A DNA stretch of 64,000 nucleotides from Blastocystis hominis (lineage: Eukaryota > Sar > Bigyra > Opalinata > Blastocystidae), in NCBI RefSeq assembly GCF_000151665.1, contig NW_013171860.1, positions 746,138 through 810,137 on the forward strand, written 5' to 3'. A program made the translations under genes and the position numbers. Positions 1 through 11,895 of this stretch are shown here, one piece after another. Every line of letters starts with the position of its first letter. The first letter of the stretch is position 1. The notes under the pieces are model-generated. The model searched no databases, was not told where the DNA came from, and worked only from the letters and a program-made list of their open reading frames with translations.

Positions 1-162
1 CACCGGTCCGTCATGCTCACTAAACGTTTCCAGCAGTGTACCCACACGATAATCCCAGAGTTGAATACAGCCGTCATGCAAAGAGCAAAGAATCCACGGA
101 CGTGTCGGATGGAACGCGATACCCTTTACACGGCTGCTTTTTGTTTCAAATTTCGCTAGCAT
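1..162 (-). CDS. COPA: Coatomer subunit alpha (COPA), 5' end only
   Basis: The minus strand opens with ATG at 162..160 and runs 54 codons off the left edge without a stop. The peptide starts [14 protein letters not shown] and continues with a WD-type segment ([13 protein letters not shown], then IQLWDYR, then SEHDGPV). This is the highly conserved N-terminus of coatomer alpha, the WD-repeat scaffold of the COPI coat that carries cargo from Golgi to ER and binds dilysine motifs. Only the first WD blade is in the window. No intron is seen in this part. It lies on the strand opposite Ran; the spacer between them is about 450 bp. Identity is nearly certain because this N-terminus is almost invariant in eukaryotes. 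Confidence 0.93.
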   Translation of the reverse strand, partial: MLAKFETKSSRVKGIAFHPTRPWILCSLHDGCIQLWDYRVGTLLETFSEHDGPV

Positions 163-240
163 TCGCTCAATTGAGAGATGGAGAGGAATATAGTAGTTTA
201 TAATAATCATAGAATCTGGAGAACCACTGTTTATCCCAGT

Positions 241-438
241 TTACAGCCAAGAAATCAGGCGTTGCAGCAGCAAATTAAGCCGTAGAGACATGCGAGAGAT
301 ACACCAGGCGAAAAAGTGGAGAAATAATGGAACCATCTGCTCAAAATGGTTTGGATCTTCCCAATAGGTTCTATATCTGTTTTCCAAGGCTACAAGTTCA
401 ATAAAACGTTTATGTAGAAAATGGATAAAACCGCGGGA
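241..438 (-). other. Unassigned open exon-like stretch upstream of COPA
   Basis: The minus strand is open for 65 codons, between a TAA at 441..439 and a TAA at 243..241, with an internal ATG but no ATG at its head. The composition looks protein-like (for example YRTYWEDPNHFEQMV). A second minus-strand frame over the same bases also stays open and would end in a hydrophobic, cysteine-rich tail, reached if an intron runs from a CCCGCG^GTTTT donor at about 433 to a TTGTAG acceptor. I cannot choose between them or name a family. It may be the last exon of a small gene in tandem with COPA, or chance. The rest of 163-610 shows nothing else I can support. Confidence 0.25.
429..436. promoter_or_regulatory. 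AACCGCGG element in the COPA/Ran spacer
   Basis: An AACCGCGG octamer sits in the AT-rich spacer between the minus-strand COPA side and the plus-strand Ran gene, 175 bp before the Ran ATG. The same octamer recurs in four other spacers of this window. A promoter role is inference; here it could also be a 5' splice site of a minus-strand exon. Confidence 0.35.
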
Positions 439-610
439 TTAGGCAAGATTTGGCGGAGCTAGTAATTAGTGGTGAACCAGACTATATCATCTTTTCTCAA
501 TTTTTTATATTTTGCTCGAGGTAAGTATGCGGACTTTATTGCTATGGGCGATATATAAATAATGAAAGTTGTGAAGAGGGAAGATTCTCATCCATCCGGT
601 GTAGCTTAAT

Positions 611-1305
611 ATGAACAAGGGAGTAGAATTCAAATGTGTCCTGGTTGGTGACGGAGGTGTGGGTAAGACTACCTATATCAAAAGACACGAGACTGGAAAC
701 TTTGAGAAGACTTATGTGCGTAGGTCTGCAAATCGTTCATTTAATTTGTTAGCTACCCGTGGTGCTGAAGTCCATGTCCTCACATTTAATACTTCCTGTG
801 GACCTATTACTTTCAACTGCTGGGATACCGCCGGTCAGGAGAAGTTCGGAGGACTCCGTGATGGTTACTAGTACGTTGTGTGCGTCTTTGCGTCATGTGT
901 AGCGTGGGTGCGGATTGCGCCATTTTGATGTTCGATGTGACCTCTCGTTCCTCCTACGAGTCGGTCCCCAACTGGCACCGCGATTTGGACCGCGTGTGCG
1001 GCAAGATCCCCATCGTGCTTGTGGGCAACAAGTGCGATATGAAGGAGCGTCGTGTGAAGGCCAAGAACATTACCTATCACCAGCGCAAGAACATGCCTTA
1101 TTTCGATATTTCTGCAAAGAGCAATTATAACTTTGAGAAGCCTTTCCGCTGGCTGGCTCGCACCCTCGCGAAGGATCCCAACCTTCAGTTCATTGAGCAG
1201 ATCGCCATCAAGCCCCCAGAAGTCCACTTCGACCCCGCTGTATACCGCCAGGTTAATGACCTGCCGCCAGATGCTCCTCTGCCCAATGATGATGATGATC
1301 TGTAA
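611..1305 (+). CDS. RAN: Ran GTPase
   Basis: CDS join(611..719,753..870,903..1305), 209 aa. The small GTPase Ran drives nucleocytoplasmic transport and spindle assembly. Exon 1 holds the P-loop GDGGVGKTT; exon 2 the WDTAGQE switch II; exon 3 NKCD (guanine specificity), the SAK motif and the acidic tail DDDDL typical of Ran instead of a prenylation box. Introns of 33 and 32 nt join V-P-T and Y-Y-V as in other Rans. Total coding length is 630 nt, exactly 210 codons with an encoded TAA. The poly(A) motif TGTTTGTT lies at 1325-1332, 20 bp after the stop. Identity is certain; the exon joins are nearly so. Confidence 0.97.
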
Positions 1306-1442
1306 ACGAGGTGTCTGTTTGTCTTGTTTGTTGCAAGAAGAAGAAGTAGAGTTGGCGGGAGCACTGTTTTGTTGGCATGTTGGCGTTGCGAGGAGCGCTG
1401 CGAGTTCTTGCATGGACGAGTCGGTCTCGTTCGTTCTTGCCC

Positions 1443-3262
<1,820 letters not shown>

Positions 3263-3278
3263 TTTATTTGGGAACAAG

Positions 3279-3286
3279 TGTTTGTT
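3279..3286 (+). terminator. Poly(A) motif TGTTTGTT of the LysRS gene
   Basis: Exact octamer 16 bp after the encoded TAG. It is an example of the usual case, where the stop is encoded and the motif follows in the 3' UTR. Confidence 0.6.
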
Positions 3287-3392
3287 TGATACTTTGATTC
3301 GAGCAACGCAAGGCGCCACTCCTGGATTTACGGTAATATCAACCGCCACAAAGCTATAGGCGTGAAACATCCTTGTAAACAATTGATAAACG

Positions 3393-6201
3393 ATGAGTGA
3401 AAATGATTGGTTAACAAGGCGTTTCACGAAGTGTGCCTGTGCTGTATGGAGCATTAACCTCAACACATTTCCAATGTATACGCAATATTATGGAAGTGGA
3501 GTGCCTCAAAATGATCAAGTCCAGGACAATAATATCGAGAGAGGTGAACAAGTCTACAGACCTGATGCAAACCGTGTGCAGACACTCCAAAACCCATTTC
3601 CAGTCATGAACATGAATATGGGAATCCAAGGACAGCAATATGACCCTCGGTTCTTAAATCTGTTTAATCCTGCCATAAATCCAAATGCAAGAATGCCGTA
3701 TACTATGGTTCCAAATACGTGCGGTGATGGAATGAGAACGATCGCCAATCCGTATGATAGAAATTTGTACGCCTATGGAGTTCCGATTCAATTTATGAGT
3801 ATGAATTCTGCTGGGTACCCAAATATGGGCGTGTACCCGCCGTATATGGGGATAAAACAAGGAGTTCCCATCGCTCCCACAGATCGGTCTCAAATGTTGC
3901 CCCCTAATGGGGATTATGCTCACCAGCAAATTGAGAAGCAAATGCAGTCGTTTGTTGGTGCTCCTTCCTCCGTTGCGTCCTCCAATTTGCTTCCATCTCG
4001 CGAAGTGCCTCCCATACTGGAGAAGAAAGAGGCAGCGCCTGCCGTTGCATCGGCTCCCACTCCCTCTACCCCGGGCCTGCCCGTGATGCCCTACCCTGCA
4101 TCAGCCGGTCCTGCCCCAATTCCCGCTTCCATCGCTCCCTCAGCGGCCCAGCCCGCCGTTCCTCAGCCCGCCGTTCCTCAACCCATCTCCCAGCCCGCCG
4201 TTCCTGCCACGACGGCCACTCCCATGTCTACCACGACTTCCACGTCCACTTCGGAATCGCCCACGCAAGTGGCGGCTTCGTCTTCGCTGTCGATGACCTC
4301 ATCCAGCCAGTCACTCGCGACCGCCCACTTGGCGCAGACGGCCACCCCGATCAATCCCGCGGTTCCCCAGCCCATGGCGCAGCCGGTGCAGTCCGCAGCC
4401 CCAGCCGTGCAGCTCGGAGTCCCGCAGCCCCAGCCTACCGAGCTGGCCGCCCCGCAGCCGATGACTCAGACGGTTCCGCAGCCGATGACTCAGACGGTTC
4501 CCCAATCGGTTCCCCAATCGGTTCCACAATCGGTTCCCCAATCGGTTCCACAATCGGTTCCCCAATCGGTTCCACAATCGGTTCCACAATCGGTTCCACA
4601 ATCGGTTCCACAATCGGTTCCCCAGTCCTCCTCCACATCGATCCCCGCTCCCTCGCAGCCCTCTTCACAGACGCCTCTCCCTCCCCCCGCCTCCACCGCC
4701 GTTCCCACTGCTCCCGTTCCTGCTGCTCCTGCTGCCACCCTGGCGCCCGCAGGATCGGAAGACACGGTTGTGAAGTCGGAGAGCGCTCCCGCGGTGAAGA
4801 GCGAGTACAGCGACGAGTCGATGGAGCAGATCGCGATCATGCTTCTCCAGATCGCCAAGCGGAAGGAGCCCTCGCCGTCCCCGGCCCCCACCTCCGCGCC
4901 CGCTCCCGCGCCCGCGCCCGCGCCAAGCGGCGGTCCCGCTGGGTCCTACATGCTTCCTCCGGACTACTCGATGCAGCTGCCCTGTCTGGACATGAAGGAC
5001 AAGCGGCCGCATCTCAACGAGGTGGGCTACTCGCCCTACCCCATGGTCTGTCCCTCCTACTCCTACTCGGCGCCCAAGACCGCCTGCTCCTACCCCGCGC
5101 ATCCGCGCAGCGGCTACGTCCCCTGCCAGGTCCCCGTGCATCCGCCCATCCCCACGCCCGTCCCCGTGCACAAGCCCACCAAGCCCAGCCCCACCAGCGG
5201 CGACTACTTCGTCTTCTGCACGGTCTGCCGCAAGGGCACGCCCATCGACGTCTCCAAGCCCATCCCCGAAGTCTTCAAGTGCTCCGGCTGCGGGTTCTCC
5301 TGCGCGCTCGACACCCATCTCCTCGCCTACTACGTTCCCTCCCCCCTTCTCTCTCACCCTCAGAACCTCCCCGGCGCCATCGCTCCCTCCGTGCCCGTCG
5401 CCGCGCCCCCCGAAGCTCCCGCGCCCGAAGCTCCCGCGCCGCTTCTATCGAACTCGCCGGTCGTCGATCCGCGCCACACGCTCCAGACCGTCCCGGCCGC
5501 CCAGGCCGTGCCCACCGTCCAGGCAATGCCCACGCTCGACTCGGCAGTGCCCACCGCGGACTCGGCAGTGCCCACCGTGGAGCAAGAAGTGCCCGTGCTG
5601 GCCCCGAAGAACTTCGCGGCGGCCTCGGCTCTGCCCGCCTCCGACCTCTCTCTGGTATTTCTTCTTCTTTTTTCCTTCTATCCAGGCGACGTCCCTCGCG
5701 CTGCAGCCGGCTCCGGACCATCCGCTCTCCTCCTCCGAGCTCCAAGCCCTCGCCGCGCGCCCCTCCCTCCCTCCCAGCGAGCCCGGCAATTCTGCAACCT
5801 CTGAGACCCCTGAGAACCCTGAGAACCCTGAGAACCCCGGCAATGCCGACAATACGAGCAGTGCCGAGCCTGCGGGCAGCGGAGAAGGCGGTCTGTCGGT
5901 GGAGCAGGTGGCGCGGCTGCGCGAGCAATGCGCGGCGGCGCCGCACGATTGGTGGCTGGGGAAGTTCGTGAAGGTGGAGGTGCCGCTGTCGAGACTGGCG
6001 GGCGGCGATATGCCGGTGCAGGAGGACGGGGAGGGCGAAGAACGGCGCATTGTGGCCGGCGAAGTGGTCGGGAGAAACGAAAATGGATTTGTGGTGCGTG
6101 TGGGAACCACGACGGTCGCTGTCGATGATTTCATCAGGGGAGCGAATCGCTGCTGGCTCTTGCTGAAGGAGGGTTATCCGAATTTGGCGTTGTACTCATA
6201 G
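3393..6201 (+). CDS. Pro/Gln/Ala-rich protein with a CxxC-CxxC zinc module
   Basis: No family recognised. The start is uncertain: ATG at 3393, or the in-frame ATG at 3474 (MYTQYYGSG), which looks better because the residues before it are unlike the rest. The N-terminal third is rich in Asn, Gln, Tyr, Met and Pro. The centre is a low-complexity Pro-Ala-Ser-Gln region with ten tandem SVPQ units (4501-4620). Near residue 610 comes FCTVCRKG followed about 18 residues later by CSGCGFSC, a likely zinc ribbon. A 31-nt intron near 5656-5686 is needed to continue the frame into a Glu-Asn-Pro repeat and a small folded C-terminus (DWWLGKFVKVEVP, then GEVVGRNENGFVVRVG), which may bind protein or nucleic acid. 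Stop TAG at 6201. The architecture suggests an RNA- or chromatin-associated scaffold; function unknown. Confidence 0.7.
4494..4626 (+). repeat. 12-bp coding minisatellite (SVPQ)n
   Basis: Ten contiguous 12-bp units, each encoding SVPQ, differing only at one synonymous site (ccc or cca). It starts after two longer repeats encoding PMTQTVPQ. Near-identity of the units suggests recent expansion. Confidence 0.9.
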
Positions 6202-6271
6202 AGTCGGAAGGCTTAGATAGTTTGGTTACAGTGTTTGTTTGAAAAGCGAGGAGAAGCCAGGGTTTGGACTC

Positions 6272-7999
6272 ATGGAGGAAAACGAAGCATCGACGTCCGA
6301 CAGCTCGGTCGAGAGCGAGTCGGAGAGTCAGGATTTGTTCGATGGACTGGCTCCGGAAACTATTGTACTTTTTGTTGTGAGGGTGGGGCGCTTATTCCCT
6401 AGGCGCTTATAAAGAGCAAGATGCAAGTTGCTCAAGAACAGTTTAAAGTTTTTAATAAAAACCAAAAGGTCCAGAAAGTAGATCGTTTCATAATGTGGTT
6501 GAAAGATCTAGATTGAAGATGTACGCAGAATGTATCCTCAACTGAACGATATGGGAATCGAGCTTGCTTTGGAGTCTTGCAACAACAACGAGGTAAGATC
6601 GATTTGAATTTCGCAGTATCGCCTAGTTGTTGTTGTTTAGAAGGTTCCGCGACGAAGGGGGCTTTTTGAATCGCATTATCGACATGAGCACAGGGAAAAT
6701 TCCAGTCGATAAAGAAGCGATTCAATACGTGGACCCCAAAAAGATCAAAAAGCCGGTTGTGGAGAGTTCCACGTCGAGCGGGGATGAAAACGAAGACTGG
6801 TGCGATACTCCCAGCAGGGGAAGGAAGCGTAGATACGCCAGTGATGATTCTAGTGAGATCGATGATTTTCCTGAGACTTCTCGAAAGTGAAATTCCAATA
6901 TCTTTGCGATTTGTAGACATCCAAGGCGAAAAGCTCCGCGTGTCGGTTTGGATGACTCATTATCTCATGTTTGTGGTCCTTTCTCTATTTAAAATGCAGC
7001 TTGCGAAGAAAGTTTCAACGCGAGGCCACGCGAAATCGCGCAGAAGCCACAAAAACGATGATGATGAGTTTGTAATCGATACAGTCGCTTCCACTCCCGA
7101 CGGTACTTTGCAGTGCGAATACTTTTTGATTCCACAGATTTCGAGCTGTCAAAACCCACGCATTACTCCTATCGGTCGAACGTGACGACGAAGCAGCTGG
7201 TGGATTTGGGCTGGAGCAACGCCCGAATCAAAGCGTTTTGTTTGTTTGTTTCAATGACACTCAGTTACAAAAACAGATATCAGAAGCCAAACCAGTATTA
7301 TTACCGGTTTAACGATCCTGGAGAGAAGCAAATGACCGGGAAATGGTCGGCGCAGGATCGGTTTTTGTTTTTGAAGCAGTTGATCGATGGCGGAGTGAAT
7401 TATTCGGTGGGATTTGTGTTTGTTTCGTTCCGAGTAGTGGGGATTGTTTTCTCGAAAGATCCCTGGACGCGTGGGATATCAGTGCAGCAATTATTACCGC
7501 CAACTGATCCGCGAAGGCGTGATCATCGATGACAATTATTATGTGGATCAGAACAATCGATTGGCGTTTAAGTTTAAAACGCGATCGAATTCGGTGTCAA
7601 CGAAGAAGCGCAAGACGTCGAAGAAGTCAAAAGAATTCCGTGACTTGGATGATTTGGATGTGGATTCGTTTGATTATTCGCAATTAGAAGAGAAGAATTG
7701 TTTGCCTGTTTTTGTTTGTGGGGTGTTTGATTTTCAGGGATTTATCGATGTCCTGACGATGGAGGAGGTCGTAAAGCCTGCGATTTCTCCGTATGGACAT
7801 GTTTTGGGTTACGATACGTGGATGAAGGTGCTGAATCGAGAGCCGAAGAATACATGTCCGTTTACGAAGAAGGTGGGATAGAGAAAGGGATGTGAAGAGT
7901 AGAAGTTGAATCGAAGACAACTCGAGAAGCTAACGTTTGCCAATATAGATCAGTATCGTGATAAAATCGTGGACATGCAGAGTCATTTGGGAAAGTTTT
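6272..7999 (+). CDS. CUE/UBA-like, SANT/Myb and U-box-like nuclear protein; stop completed by poly(A)
   Basis: Starts MEENEASTSDSS with an acidic Ser-rich tail. After introns of 38 and 34 nt comes RRMYPQLNDMGIELALE, which resembles a CUE/UBA helix pair. A basic, serine-rich middle (GRKRRYASDDSS) follows. Then a SANT/Myb-type fold: GKWSAQDRFLFLKQL and VGYQCSNYYRQLI. The C-terminus PAISPYGHVLGYDTW then KNTCPFTKK resembles a degenerate U-box. The frame ends at codons GGA AAG TTT T (last base 7999); the encoded frame runs on past the poly(A) motif at 8004-8011. With cleavage after 7999 the tail supplies AA and makes TAA. The likely role is chromatin- or ubiquitin-linked; exact function unknown. 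Confidence 0.72.
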
Positions 8000-8003
8000 G
8001 GAT

Positions 8004-8011
8004 TGTTTGTT
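8004..8011 (+). terminator. Poly(A) motif that would complete a TAA stop
   Basis: TGTTTGTT. The in-frame T at 7999 is followed by 4 nt (tggat minus its first t, i.e. ggat) and then this octamer. Cleavage after 7999 plus the poly(A) tail gives TAA. Confidence 0.7.
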
Positions 8012-8048
8012 TGAGTATGAAAGCAACAAACTGAGAAAAGGCTAAAAA

Positions 8049-9082
8049 TCATTGCGAATTGTTTTCAGAAGATAGCTTCTGTTCATCTTGTTGATCGTTT
8101 TGCTGCTCATCTTGTTGATCGTTTTGCTGCTCAACTTGTCGATCGTGTTGCTGCTCAACTTGTCGATCGTTTTGCTGCTCATCTTGCTGCTCATTCATTT
8201 CGGAGTAAAGAATTCGGTGGATTTTCTCTGAGAATTCGGTTTTTTCCTCGCGCTATTTCATCACACCAAACTCCCATTCCTACAAGCAAAAGCTCGTCGA
8301 TTTCCACCAGCTTCTCATTGTAATAGTCTCGCTCCCCCTCCAAATTCTTCATCTACCGTCGCAATCAACGCAATTGAAAATACTTCTAAAATCAATTTGT
8401 GAATCGTCGCGTCTTTTTCTTCGATTTGCTTCTTCAATTCGGCTACACAATCAAACGATAATCCTTCTATCACCGATTTCAGACTCAAAATCAACTGCAC
8501 GCTTTGCAGGCATCACTTTGAGTTTCTTCGCTAATTCTTAAGCATCAAACAAACAAGGAACATGATGGAGAGTTCATCGCCTCGCCCTGAGAAGAAGGGC
8601 TGCTGGACGCAACCGAATGATAGGAGCGATGGGATGAACTCCTCTTTTCCATGCCATTTTGGTGTAAATCGTAGAAACGCTTCAACCATTGCATGAACTC
8701 CAGATTATCCTGAGGACGTCCCTTCATTAGCTTTTCAACATCGATATTCTAGTTTGGATGTAACGAAATACCAATACTTTTTCAATTTTGTTCTTAACGA
8801 AGGCAGCTTGAAGAATCTTATAATTCTTCGAATATTCATAAGGATCCTTTGCTGCAGTATTGACTCGTTGTATAGGAACGGTGTCTATCTTGTCATCTTC
8901 CCTTCTTCCTTACCTGGGAAAATTAAATTGATGATCTGGCAAGCCACAGCGCCTACACTTTGAAAATAACGAAAAGATACTCTACCAGACGCAGTTTCTT
9001 CAATCTTGTGAAGATTAAGATGAAGAGTACTGTTAATCCATTCTAGAAGTTCACTTCGTGATGCTCCCGTAGCAGCTTCCAT
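8049..9082 (-). CDS. EB1-type microtubule plus-end binding protein
   Basis: Reads from ATG at 9082 to TGA at 8051..8049. The N-terminal calponin-homology domain shows LLEWINSTLHLNL, CQIINLIFPGK, YSKNYKILQAAF and LEFMQWLKRFYD, as in EB1/MAPRE. A Ser-rich linker follows. Next is a coiled coil (LKKQIEEKDATIHKLI) and the EB homology end (ERDYYNEKLVEIDELL, then after a 31-nt intron EKIHRILYSEMNE). The tail is a Gln/Asp repeat (units like EQQNDQQD) rather than the usual EEY. The protein should track growing microtubule ends as a dimer. It converges on the SANT/U-box gene with about 50 bp between their ends and is divergent from the DIX-domain gene. Confidence 0.9.
8088..8195 (-). repeat. 24-bp coding repeat in the EB1 tail
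   Basis: Imperfect tandem copies of a 24-bp unit coding for EQQNDQQD or EQQNDRQV at the very C-terminus of EB1. About four copies with a few substitutions. Confidence 0.8.
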
Positions 9083-9184
9083 ACGCTAAACACATTATGA
9101 ACAACTATCCAATTTCGTTTCGTCTCTTCTTGTCATATCCAATCTTGCAATCCGTTCACACTCCCAGATTCATATTTGTTTAAA

Positions 9185-9858
9185 ATGTCGAAGAAGACCA
9201 GTGTTCTTTACTACATTCCTGAGGATGGAGACGAAGCAGATCACCCTAATGTGATGACGCTTGATAAAAATGCGTCTCAAGTCACATTGAAGGATATCAG
9301 AGAAGTTCGTTCCGTTAAGTATTAAAGTAAGGTTTAGGCGTTTCCTATCCCTGGAACGTATTATTTCCGTTTCAAGCGCACATTCAAGAATTCTTGGAGT
9401 ATTCTCCCTCCTTCGCATGTAATTCGTAGTTTGGTTCGATGTAACAGAAGATTCCGAAGTTGTTCCCAAATTTGACGGTTTGATCTTTGTGAAGGCTACT
9501 CGTTTGCCTGCTTCTGCCGCTCCAAAGAAGAGTAAGCCATCCGTAAAGAAGCCCGCAAGTCGTCCGAAGCCAACAAAGCCTGCAAAGCAAGAACCGAAAA
9601 AAGAGCTCGAAGAGGATTTTTTGCATAATATTGTATTCTCCCTAGCTACGGTTGAATGTAGGAGATGCCGTCATCCACGCCCGAGTTCGTTGAGCCACAG
9701 CAGCCCGAGATTGACTTCTTTAGCCCCGCTTCTGTTTGCATTTTTCCATGTTTTTGAGGTAGAATACATCCAATACACCCGTCAATAACGACGTGTTCGG
9801 TGAATACGACTTCCCCACTGCGAAACCAGTCGATCCGTGGGACGCGATCAAGATCTAA
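9185..9858 (+). CDS. DIX-domain protein
   Basis: Starts MSKKTSVLYYIPEDGD, the first strand and ubiquitin-like fold of a DIX domain (as in Dishevelled, Axin and DIXDC1). Removing a 33-nt intron gives LKDIREAFPIPGTYYFRFK, and a 31-nt intron joins the last strands WFDVTEDSEVVPKFDG and LIFVKATRLP. DIX domains polymerise head to tail to build signalling or polarity assemblies; DIX-like domains are also known from plant SOSEKI proteins and, as I recall, from some SAR protists. After the domain come a Lys/Pro-rich linker (KPSVKKPASRPKPTKP) and an acidic end (GEYDFPTAKPVDPWD). Short, about 180 aa, no other domain. Encoded TAA at 9858. The DIX assignment rests on pattern similarity, so a profile search should confirm it. 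Confidence 0.7.
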
Positions 9859-9905
9859 AACTGTTTTCAAACAAACACGTTAGCACACTTTCCACTTTTC
9901 CGTAC

Positions 9906-11775
9906 TCACACCCTACACGTCAGCCAGTCTACCAAAGCAGATTCTACACGAAGCACATCAAACTGCTTGGACATGACTAATGACCACATTAATCCATAGA
10001 TAAAACTCGGCCATGCCAACAAATAAAACCTGCATTCAACACCAATTCAATTTTCTACCCGTCCTGCTTCGTCTCGCACCTTCCTCCCAATCGAGAGCAT
10101 TTCCCGAAGCTCTCCTTCGAAACGCAGCTATCCATCACGACCGCTCCATCTCTATGCGGAATCCACTTCTCTCCTCCCATACAGCACGCATTCCTTCTTC
10201 GATGTCATATCGATCATCGACAAAAAAGGGGACACATACATATTATGCCCCATATTCGAAAGCGTATTAAATAGGGACATATAGGTCCCTCCAAACCGCG
10301 GATCGGATATGTGTACAAAGAACGTCATCTACATGAAACTTCCATCTCACCCAAAACCGCGGAAACATTCATGCACTGCCCCGCCATCCCCGACAACACA
10401 ACCAGAACCGCGGCAATCGGGTAATACTTGGCCTCCATAGCTTCAATGTCGGCATCTACACATCATGCGTCTAAAACCGCGGTGACCGGGTAGAAAGTGG
10501 ATAAAGCAGGTGAGGAGAAGCGCCATGGTGATTCGCGCGAGGTAACAACGCTGCATGAGCGTGAGAGGGTTGTGCGTGGAGAGAACGCGAGTCATCAGAA
10601 TGGTGATCAGCATTTCGATCGGGAAATAAAACAGCCGCAGAGACGTCAGCCACACGCGCTGCATCCCCTTCTCGATCAGTTTCAGCGACGAGGCGGCTTC
10701 CGCGGGGAAGACGCCGATCCGGTTGGTGAGGGTGATCAAAGCCACGCGGAGGAACTGGGAGTGATCGGGTTTTTACATCGAAACGTAGGGGTTTTTGATG
10801 ATTTCGTAGTATAAGCGGTAGATGGAGAGCACCGAGTAGCCTTGATCGGGGTTTGGTGGCTGCGGTTTCGGTGTGTCGACGCGCGGAGAGTGGCGACGCA
10901 CCAAAAGAGGCTTGGAGTCGTCGCTTTCTGTCTCTGATGGCGGCTTGGAAGGCTCGGAAACGGAAGATTGGTCGGGTTTTGGGAGTTCTTCGGGGACAAA
11001 AAAGAACAAAAAGGTGGTGAAGACGATGAAGATGAGGCCCCAAAGGATGGAGAAGCTGTGGAGCGTCATGAGGGGCTCGTTGCTGGCGCCAGCGCTGCGG
11101 AAATGGGAGAGAAAAGAAGGATTGTTCAGTGCTAAAAACACGGAATTGCTGAGTGTGAATGGGGTGAACGAAGAAATCGATACGCAAAGTGGATTCCCAG
11201 TGTCTGACCAATTACATTGCAGGTACTCGCCCATCTCTTGTTCTTTTCGGAGAGGAGACTGAGAGCCCAAGCATCCACAGCGATGTCTTGGGTGGCTGCC
11301 AAAAAATAGAAAACTGTAAAGCAGATGGTCAGGAAAACAATGTTCGGACTTTCAGAATACAACGAAGTCTCGATTACCCCAGAAAAGCAAACTAACATAA
11401 GACCAATTAGCCACTGAAGAGGCACGATCCATGTCTTACGCCTCCCTATCTTTTCTGAATAGCTAGAAATGACTGAAACCCAGAAAACACTCACAAAGCG
11501 TCGACTATGGGAGCCCACAGCATTTTGAGTGAGTACGGCTGACTACACAGCATAAACATGGCTTGGTCTTTATATGAAACATGTTGTTGTTGAAGAAGAA
11601 TCGAAATGGTTGATGCCAAACCAAGTGGAATTCCCTATTGTTAGAAAAGGGAGATGTCGTTACTTGTAATATATATAAAATGAGTAGCAGCAGAATCACT
11701 TTCAAATCGCTCCTCGAAGAGTTCAGTGACTAGTCACTCATGGATCAATAGGAAAAATACATTCGGTTGCGACAT
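9906..11775 (-). CDS. SLC33A1: Acetyl-CoA transporter, SLC33 (AT-1) family
   Basis: Multipass membrane protein that in animals carries acetyl-CoA into the ER/Golgi lumen. From ATG at 11775: MSQPN, a 31-nt intron, then LLLLILYILQGIPLGLA (TM1 with the family motif), KMLWAPIVDAFY, GRRKTWIVPLQWLIG, ATQDIAVDAWALSLLS (the signature of the family), CNVIGQTLG, LKLIEKGMQR, DPRFGGTYMSLFNTLSNMG, and a last TM near WPSFIYGLMWSLV. About nine short introns (29-35 nt) were resolved with consistent phase. A cytosolic Ser/Pro loop (about 40 residues) replaces the usual shorter one. TGA at 9908..9906; poly(A) motif shortly beyond. The gene starts about 120 bp from the divergent bL19m gene. Confidence 0.88.
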
Positions 11776-11895
11776 CTTTTTTGTTCAAAAATGAAAAGAA
11801 AAGAAAATAGGTCAATAGTACAAGAGAAGACATGCGCACAGTGGTTTTATGATTACGAAGTCCGAAATCACCACTTCCTGTTGAGAAAAATCGAA

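Noticed and set aside
4494-4626. CRISPR-like array
   Set aside because: Contiguous 12-bp units with no spacers, inside a coding frame.
4311-5946. Minus-strand ORFs with RLWNRLWN or GTDCGTD repeats
   Set aside because: Reverse reading of the SVPQ minisatellite and GC-rich region of the plus-strand gene.
10000-10440. Gene-poor gap with five CCGCGG-like words
   Set aside because: It is the 3' half of the SLC33 gene on the minus strand; most copies are Ala-Val codons or a splice donor.
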